Made by a program: the position numbers and the translations under genes. The notes under the pieces were generated by a model. The model searched no databases, was not told the DNA's origin, and saw only the letters and a program-made list of their open reading frames with translations. This document shows, in pieces, positions 5,179 to 8,732 of a DNA stretch of 8,732 bases. The stretch's first letter is position 1. Every line of letters begins with the position of its first letter. Source of the DNA: an uncultured Gammaproteobacteria bacterium (GTDB lineage Bacteria; Pseudomonadota; Gammaproteobacteria; Arenicellales; UBA868). The stretch spans positions 1 to 8,732 of the forward strand of contig CAJXBY010000106.1 in assembly GCA_913051905.1 (NCBI GenBank). The letters run 5' to 3'.

Positions 5179-6667
5179 ATTCGGCGCAGGCAGCCTGTGT
5201 TCCCGCGATCCGTCCAAAGACCGCGCCGTTGAGCAATCCGGTGCCCCCGGGATAGTTGTGGTAGAAAATCCCACCGACCAGCTCGCCGGCTGCATAAAGG
5301 CCGGGGATGGGTACCAGGTCCTCGTCAACCACTTGCGCCTTGGGGGTGATCCGCAGGCCGCCAAAGGTAAATGTGATGCCGCAGGTGACGCCGAACGCTT
5401 CAAAGGGGGGTGTGTCGAGCGTCGTCGCCCAGTTGTTCTTGTCGATCGCAAGACCTGTGGTACAGCGCCCATCCTTGACCGTCGGATCGAAGGGTACGTC
5501 GTGGCTGACCGACGCATTGAATGCCGCGACGGTCTTTAAGAACTCTTCTGCGTCGACTGCGTGCTCCTGCTCGAGGATCGTGGCCAGCTCTTCCAGGCTA
5601 TCTGCTGCAACGCGCGTCACCTGTCGAATCCGGTATTCGTCCCGCATCAGGTGTGTGACTTTGGCATCGAACACTTGCCAGGCGGATTCGCCGGGTTGGG
5701 CCAGAATCTCGCCGCCGTACTTGGCATAGGTGTAGTTACGAAAATCAGCACCCTCGTCGAGGAACCGCTGTCCTTGTTTATTGATTACCAGGGAAAACGG
5801 ATAGGAGTGTTTCTGGAACATGTCTCCAACCGCGAGATCACCAAACTCAGGCGCGTTCATGTCCCAGGCGACCGAGTGGCACCCTGACCAGTTGCCGCGG
5901 GGTGCGGCGCCGATATCAAGCGCCATACGAATTCCGGCCCCGGTATTAAAACGTGTACCCCGGACCTTGGCCAGTTCCCAGCGAGGGCCCAGATAACGCG
6001 TGCGCATTTCGGGGTTGGCCTGGAAGCCGCCTGTCGCGAGGACCACAGACCGGCTGCGAATCTCGGAGGTCACACCGTTATGCCGTACCACCACACCGTT
6101 GACTGCACCATGGTCATGTCTGAGCGCCATGACCCGTGCACCGTACCGGATCTCGACGCCGGCCTGGCGGGCGATCTCGGTCTCCATGTCGACCAGTCCC
6201 GGGCCCCCACCACGGGCCTCGACAGTCAGCCCACCCCAGAACCTGAATTTACCGTCGATCTTGAACGCCTGGCGCCCATACATCGGGATGAATCGCACAC
6301 CCTTGCCACGTAACCATCGCACCGTGTCTCGGCTTTTAGTTACCAGAACCTCTACCAGGTCGGGATCGCAACGGAACTCGGTCACCCGGAACATGTCGTC
6401 AAAGAACTCAGACTCGCTGTAGCTGCCAAATTCGGCGTTGCGGATTTCCTCATCTGACAGGTCGCAGAGATCGATCAGATCTTCCGGACCATCGTAAACA
6501 AAGCGGATACCGCCGGCAGTGAAGCGGCTGTTGCCGCCGTTCTCAGACTCGGGTGCACGTTCGAGTACCAGCACGCGGGCGCCGGATTCGGCTGCCGAGA
6601 TCGCCGCACAGAGTGCCGCGTTGCCGGCTCCGGCAACACACACATCGTATTCAGTGGGATTTGACAA
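5177..6667 (-). CDS. tcuA: FAD-dependent dehydrogenase, TcuA / fumarate-reductase flavoprotein type
   Basis: This 496-aa flavoprotein belongs to the FAD_binding_2 group and reads closest to tricarballylate dehydrogenase TcuA. Near the N-terminus YDVCVAGAGNAALCAAISA is the dinucleotide-binding fold (GAGNAA, 13-18), with LERAP after it. GGNSRFTAGG (44-53) is the FAD-contacting loop typical of TcuA-like enzymes. VVLATGGFQ (208-216) is the second FAD segment. The substrate cap domain lies about 240-400, with Arg301 in GQRFLDEG as a family-type active-site arginine. The C-terminal GLYAAGELVGG and YHNYPGGTGLLNG close the FAD site. The expected chemistry is oxidation of a saturated di- or tricarboxylate to its alkene, or the reverse. 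The start is TTG, since no ATG or GTG lies in frame close upstream, with only AGGC as ribosome site. TcuB, the electron-transfer partner in Salmonella, is absent here, so the natural substrate need not be tricarballylate. Confidence 0.82.
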   Translation of the reverse strand: MSNPTEYDVCVAGAGNAALCAAISAAESGARVLVLERAPESENGGNSRFTAGGIRFVYDGPEDLIDLCDLSDEEIRNAEFGSYSESEFFDDMFRVTEFRCDPDLVEVLVTKSRDTVRWLRGKGVRFIPMYGRQAFKIDGKFRFWGGLTVEARGGGPGLVDMETEIARQAGVEIRYGARVMALRHDHGAVNGVVVRHNGVTSEIRSRSVVLATGGFQANPEMRTRYLGPRWELAKVRGTRFNTGAGIRMALDIGAAPRGNWSGCHSVAWDMNAPEFGDLAVGDMFQKHSYPFSLVINKQGQRFLDEGADFRNYTYAKYGGEILAQPGESAWQVFDAKVTHLMRDEYRIRQVTRVAADSLEELATILEQEHAVDAEEFLKTVAAFNASVSHDVPFDPTVKDGRCTTGLAIDKNNWATTLDTPPFEAFGVTCGITFTFGGLRITPKAQVVDEDLVPIPGLYAAGELVGGIFYHNYPGGTGLLNGAVFGRIAGTQAACAE

Positions 6668-6684
6668 GACTGTTCGCCTGAGGT

Positions 6685-6711
6685 GCCGGGTAACGGGATC
6701 CGCACCCCGGC
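6685..6711 (-). other. GC-rich hairpin in the leader of the TcuA-like gene
   Basis: GCCGGG (6685-6690) and CCCGGC (6706-6711) pair around a 15-nt loop, ending 17 nt before the TTG start. In the mRNA it would sit just upstream of the weak ribosome site and could limit translation. Six GC pairs can occur by chance in this DNA. Confidence 0.25.
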
Positions 6712-6794
6712 CCTGGTTCCTGGCAGTAATACTTAAGTGACAGTGGCGTCGGTCTGGCCATCGATCCGGATAGTGTTCGGGGTAGTCAGTTTGA

Positions 6795-6816
6795 GTGGAT
6801 ATTTTATATCATCCAC
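6795..6816. promoter_or_regulatory. 22-bp dyad operator candidate between tcuA and the SCP2/hydrolase genes
   Basis: Perfect 6-bp arms GTGGAT (6795-6800) and ATCCAC (6811-6816) flank an AT-only or nearly AT-only 10-bp centre. The centre is embedded in otherwise GC-rich DNA, and an inner GATAT-TTT-ATATC dyad (6798-6810) overlaps it. The position between two divergent transcription units, over the best -10-like sequence, is what a repressor site for both would look like. The size fits dimeric GntR-, LacI- or TetR-type regulators, but no regulator gene is present to decide which. Confidence 0.5.
6803..6811 (-). promoter_or_regulatory. Candidate extended -10 for tcuA
   Basis: On the minus strand TG-A-TATAAA is a good extended -10 element, with no convincing -35. 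It would give a leader of about 130 nt before the TTG start, containing the GC hairpin. It lies inside the 22-bp dyad, so a bound protein would block it. Confidence 0.35.
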
Positions 6817-6879
6817 GGAGTTGTCCCGGTTGATTCGTGCGGCCCGGCCAGAGGAGATATCCTTACGGTAGGGATTCAT

Positions 6880-7260
6880 GTGAGCCAGGAGATGATTGAA
6901 AAACTGCCAGAACTTGTCAACAACGATGCTCCGCTGGTGCGCCGCGGCCGCTGGCTGAACGATGTCTTCATGGTTGAAGTAGGTGCGATTCAGTACCTGG
7001 TCCATGTGCGGGAGGGACGCATAGACCGCATCGAGACTGGCCCGTTTGTCATGCCGTCGTGGACATTTGCCGTACGGGGTCCAGAGGCTATGTGGCAGCG
7101 GTTCTGGAAATCGACCCCGGCGCCCGGTGACAACGATCTCTTTGCCCTGCGCAAGACCGGTGAGATGACTGTCGAGGGTGATCTTCAGCCCTTTATGGCA
7201 AACCTGATCTATATCAAGCAGGTGCTCGCCAGCCCCCGCCAGCTGGATTCTGCCGGATGA
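6880..7260 (+). CDS. SCP2-like (sterol carrier) small protein, 126 aa
   Basis: A cytoplasmic protein without signal peptide or membrane helix. It starts with GTG at 6880, with TAGGG 6-7 nt upstream; the ATG two bases earlier runs at once into TGA. The order of elements recalls a single SCP2 domain: RRGRWLNDVFMVEVG and YLVHVREGRIDRIETG (beta strands with the turn), then WTFAVRG and MWQRFW, a PAPGDNDLFAL segment, and finally MTVEGDLQPFMANLIYI. The last segment corresponds to the Gly-Asp plus helix that ends SCP2 folds. Such domains bind hydrophobic ligands or acyl chains in a tunnel. The stop overlaps the hydrolase start in ATGA, so the two are translationally coupled and probably act on the same compound. 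It could deliver or shield a hydrophobic substrate. The domain call rests on pattern only and is moderately sure. Confidence 0.65.
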   Translation: MSQEMIEKLPELVNNDAPLVRRGRWLNDVFMVEVGAIQYLVHVREGRIDRIETGPFVMPSWTFAVRGPEAMWQRFWKSTPAPGDNDLFALRKTGEMTVEGDLQPFMANLIYIKQVLASPRQLDSAG

Positions 7261-8111
7261 GGCCATGGATCGAGCCCGTGTCCGGGCGTTATCTACACCT
7301 CGAGATCGGTGGCCGGCACCACCGTCTCTACTATGAAGAAGCAGGGCGGGGCATACCACTGATATGTCTGCATACGGCAGGGTCTGACGGGCGTCAGTAC
7401 AGGGGCCTGCTTAATGACAGTGCGGTGACCGCCGACTTTAGGATCATTGCCTTCGACATGCCGTGGCACGGCAAGTCGTCACCGCCTGAAGGCTGGCAGG
7501 ACGAGGAATACCGCCTCACGACACCGGACTACACGGACATGATCATGGCTGTCTGCCGGGCTCTGGAGCTCAACCAGCCGGTCGTGATGGGCTGCTCCAT
7601 TGGTGGGCGGGTGGTGCTCAATCTTGCTCTCGAACACGCCGATGAGCTGCGGGCTGTTATCGGCTTACAGTCGTCTGGTCACGTCGACCCCTATTACGAT
7701 ATCAAGTGGCTGCACCATTCTGACGTGCATGGCGGGGAGGTCTGCGCCGGCTACGTCTACGGTCTGGTGGCGCCGCAGAGCCCGGATGTCGACCGCTGGG
7801 AGACCCTGTGGCACTACACCCAGAGCGGGCCCGGTGTATTCAAAGGAGACCTGCACTTCTACATGATCGATGGTGATATCCGCGACAAGGTCAGCGGGAT
7901 CGATACTTCTAAATGTCCGGTTTACCTTCTGACCGGTGAATACGACTATTCCTGTTCACCGGCACACACCCATTCTACGGCAGAGAGAATTGAAGGTGCC
8001 GAGGTGACGATCATGGACGAGCTGGGACATTTTCCAATGAGTGAGAACCCGGCACAGTTCCGCCGTTACCTGCTCCCGGTGTTGCAGAATATTCTGGCAT
8101 CGGGCATGTGA
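7257..8111 (+). CDS. Alpha/beta hydrolase, 284 aa
   Basis: A full-length alpha/beta-hydrolase-fold enzyme of the esterase / C-C hydrolase / haloperoxidase-like kind. Family marks: LICLHTAGSDGRQYRG (35-50), the oxyanion strand-turn with His-Thr in place of the more usual His-Gly; IIAFDMPWHGKS (63-74), the second strand motif; VVMGCSIGGRVV (109-120), the nucleophile elbow with Ser114; LLTGEYDYSCSP with Asp230 as the acid; and MDELGHFPMSENP with His258. All three triad residues are present, so it should be active. The likely reaction is hydrolysis of an ester, lactone, thioester or C-C bond; the sequence does not say which. The start ATG overlaps the stop of the SCP2-like gene by 4 nt, so it relies on coupled re-initiation. 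The cap region (about 140-215) is rich in Trp, His and Tyr, suggesting an aromatic-lined pocket. Confidence 0.88.
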   Translation: MRPWIEPVSGRYLHLEIGGRHHRLYYEEAGRGIPLICLHTAGSDGRQYRGLLNDSAVTADFRIIAFDMPWHGKSSPPEGWQDEEYRLTTPDYTDMIMAVCRALELNQPVVMGCSIGGRVVLNLALEHADELRAVIGLQSSGHVDPYYDIKWLHHSDVHGGEVCAGYVYGLVAPQSPDVDRWETLWHYTQSGPGVFKGDLHFYMIDGDIRDKVSGIDTSKCPVYLLTGEYDYSCSPAHTHSTAERIEGAEVTIMDELGHFPMSENPAQFRRYLLPVLQNILASGM

Positions 8112-8128
8112 AGCGAATGGCAAGGTTT

Positions 8129-8137
8129 TGCTACACT
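8129..8137 (+). promoter_or_regulatory. Candidate extended -10 before the beta-hydroxyacid dehydrogenase
   Basis: TG-C-TACACT is an extended -10 element in the 64-nt gap after the hydrolase, giving a leader of about 30 nt to the ATG at 8176. The -35 side is poor. The gene may instead be read through from the hydrolase, as no terminator is seen between them. Confidence 0.3.
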
Positions 8138-8175
8138 AGTTTTTGCGCATCTCAGGTCTGCTCCTGCATCGGTCC

Positions 8176-8732
8176 ATGACTGTCCAACGCATTGGATTCA
8201 TCGGGCTGGGTGTAATGGGGGAGCCGATGTGCCGCAATCTCTCGCTGAAATCCGGTTGTCAGGTCACCGCTTTTGATGTGTGTGCTGAGCCATTGGAGCG
8301 ACTGGCAGAGGCGGGCGTGAGGCAGGCCGGGTCCATTGCCGAACTGGCCAATGCGGATGTCATTTTTCTCTCACTACCGAGCGGCAAGGCGGTCCGTGAG
8401 GTGTGTCTGGAGCCGGAACGTTTGGTCGATCACGCACGCTCCGGGACTACGGTTGTTGACCTGGGAACCTCGCCCGTGGCACTGGCCCGTGAACTGGAAG
8501 ACCGGTTTATCGCGTGTGGCGTCGGATTTGCTGATGCACCTGTCGCGAGGACCCGGAGCGCCGCGATATCCGGTACCTTGAGCATCATGGTCGGTGGTCG
8601 GCGGGCCGTCTACGATCAGATCGAACCTCTGCTGCAACTGATAGGCGAGGAGATCACCTACTGTGGTGCGGCGGGCATGGGACAGTTGGTGAAGATCATG
8701 AACAACATGGTCTTGTTTCAGACCGTATCTGC
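8176..8732 (+). CDS. Beta-hydroxyacid dehydrogenase (3-hydroxyisobutyrate dehydrogenase family), 3' end missing
   Basis: 185 codons are present of a protein usually near 290-300 aa; the gene is cut by the window edge. GFIGLGVMGEPM (7-18) is the NAD(P)-binding GxGxxG signature at the N-terminus. DLGTSP (95-100) matches the DxSTxxP loop with Ser replaced by Gly. FADAPVARTRSAAISGTLSIMVGG (in 118-141) matches the substrate-binding region, but the usual Ser-Gly-Gly after DAPV is Ala-Arg-Thr. GAAGMGQLVKIMNNM carries the catalytic Lys173 and Asn177. The expected reaction is NAD(P)-dependent oxidation of a beta-hydroxy acid to its semialdehyde or keto form, or reduction in the other direction. Its product could feed mmsA, as MmsB does in valine breakdown, but the altered loop argues for a different substrate such as a larger or more acidic hydroxy acid. 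Start ATG at 8176 fits the family N-terminus; the ribosome site is weak. Confidence 0.88.
   Translation, partial: MTVQRIGFIGLGVMGEPMCRNLSLKSGCQVTAFDVCAEPLERLAEAGVRQAGSIAELANADVIFLSLPSGKAVREVCLEPERLVDHARSGTTVVDLGTSPVALARELEDRFIACGVGFADAPVARTRSAAISGTLSIMVGGRRAVYDQIEPLLQLIGEEITYCGAAGMGQLVKIMNNMVLFQTVS

Noticed and set aside
6733..7359. 208-codon open frame on the minus strand opposite the SCP2-like gene
   Set aside because: It lies antisense to the plus-strand gene, covers the control gap and has no ribosome site or family-like sequence; the plus-strand reading is coherent.
1..8732. CRISPR array, transposase, integrase, tRNA, rRNA or plasmid origin
   Set aside because: No regularly spaced repeats, terminal inverted repeats with transposase, or RNA-gene signatures were seen on either strand.

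Overview
This window is 8.7 kb of proteobacterial chromosome. The GC-rich coding (roughly 57-58% by eye), dense gene packing, GGAGG-type ribosome sites and predominance of TGA stops fit a gammaproteobacterium or a related marine or soil proteobacterium. I cannot place it more precisely, and the species is not visible in the sequence. No tRNA, rRNA, insertion sequence, phage gene or CRISPR array is present.

Left part (1-1960): small exported proteins of unknown function. A signal-peptide ORF (182-325, minus) is out of frame with the sensible coding stretch that follows it (40-228). Next is a 190-aa exported protein (509-1081, minus) with a perfect 15-bp inverted repeat inside its signal-peptide codons. 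A previously unlisted 55-aa cysteine-containing exported peptide lies on the plus strand (1231-1398), and its frame stays open for 50 more codons after an in-frame TGA. A 148-aa exported, probably beta-rich protein (1513-1959, minus) sits directly behind an aminotransferase.

Middle part (1976-5145): a divergent pair. One gene is a class III omega-amino-acid aminotransferase (minus). The other is a CoA-acylating methylmalonate/malonate-semialdehyde dehydrogenase, mmsA/iolA type (plus). The 272-bp gap between them carries several short palindromes and a 20-bp-phased direct repeat. Together the enzymes would turn a beta- or omega-amino acid into a semialdehyde and then into acetyl- or propionyl-CoA.

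Right part (5177-8732): a TcuA-like FAD dehydrogenase (minus, TTG start). It is divergent from a translationally coupled pair, an SCP2-like small protein and an alpha/beta hydrolase. A beta-hydroxyacid dehydrogenase follows and runs off the window; its substrate loop is unusual. The gap between tcuA and the plus-strand genes holds a clear 22-bp dyad operator candidate.

Reading the region as a whole (inference): it looks like a catabolic island in which a flavoprotein, a hydrolase, a 3-hydroxyacid dehydrogenase, a semialdehyde dehydrogenase and a transaminase feed short branched or beta-substituted acids into central metabolism. The true substrate is not determined by the sequence.
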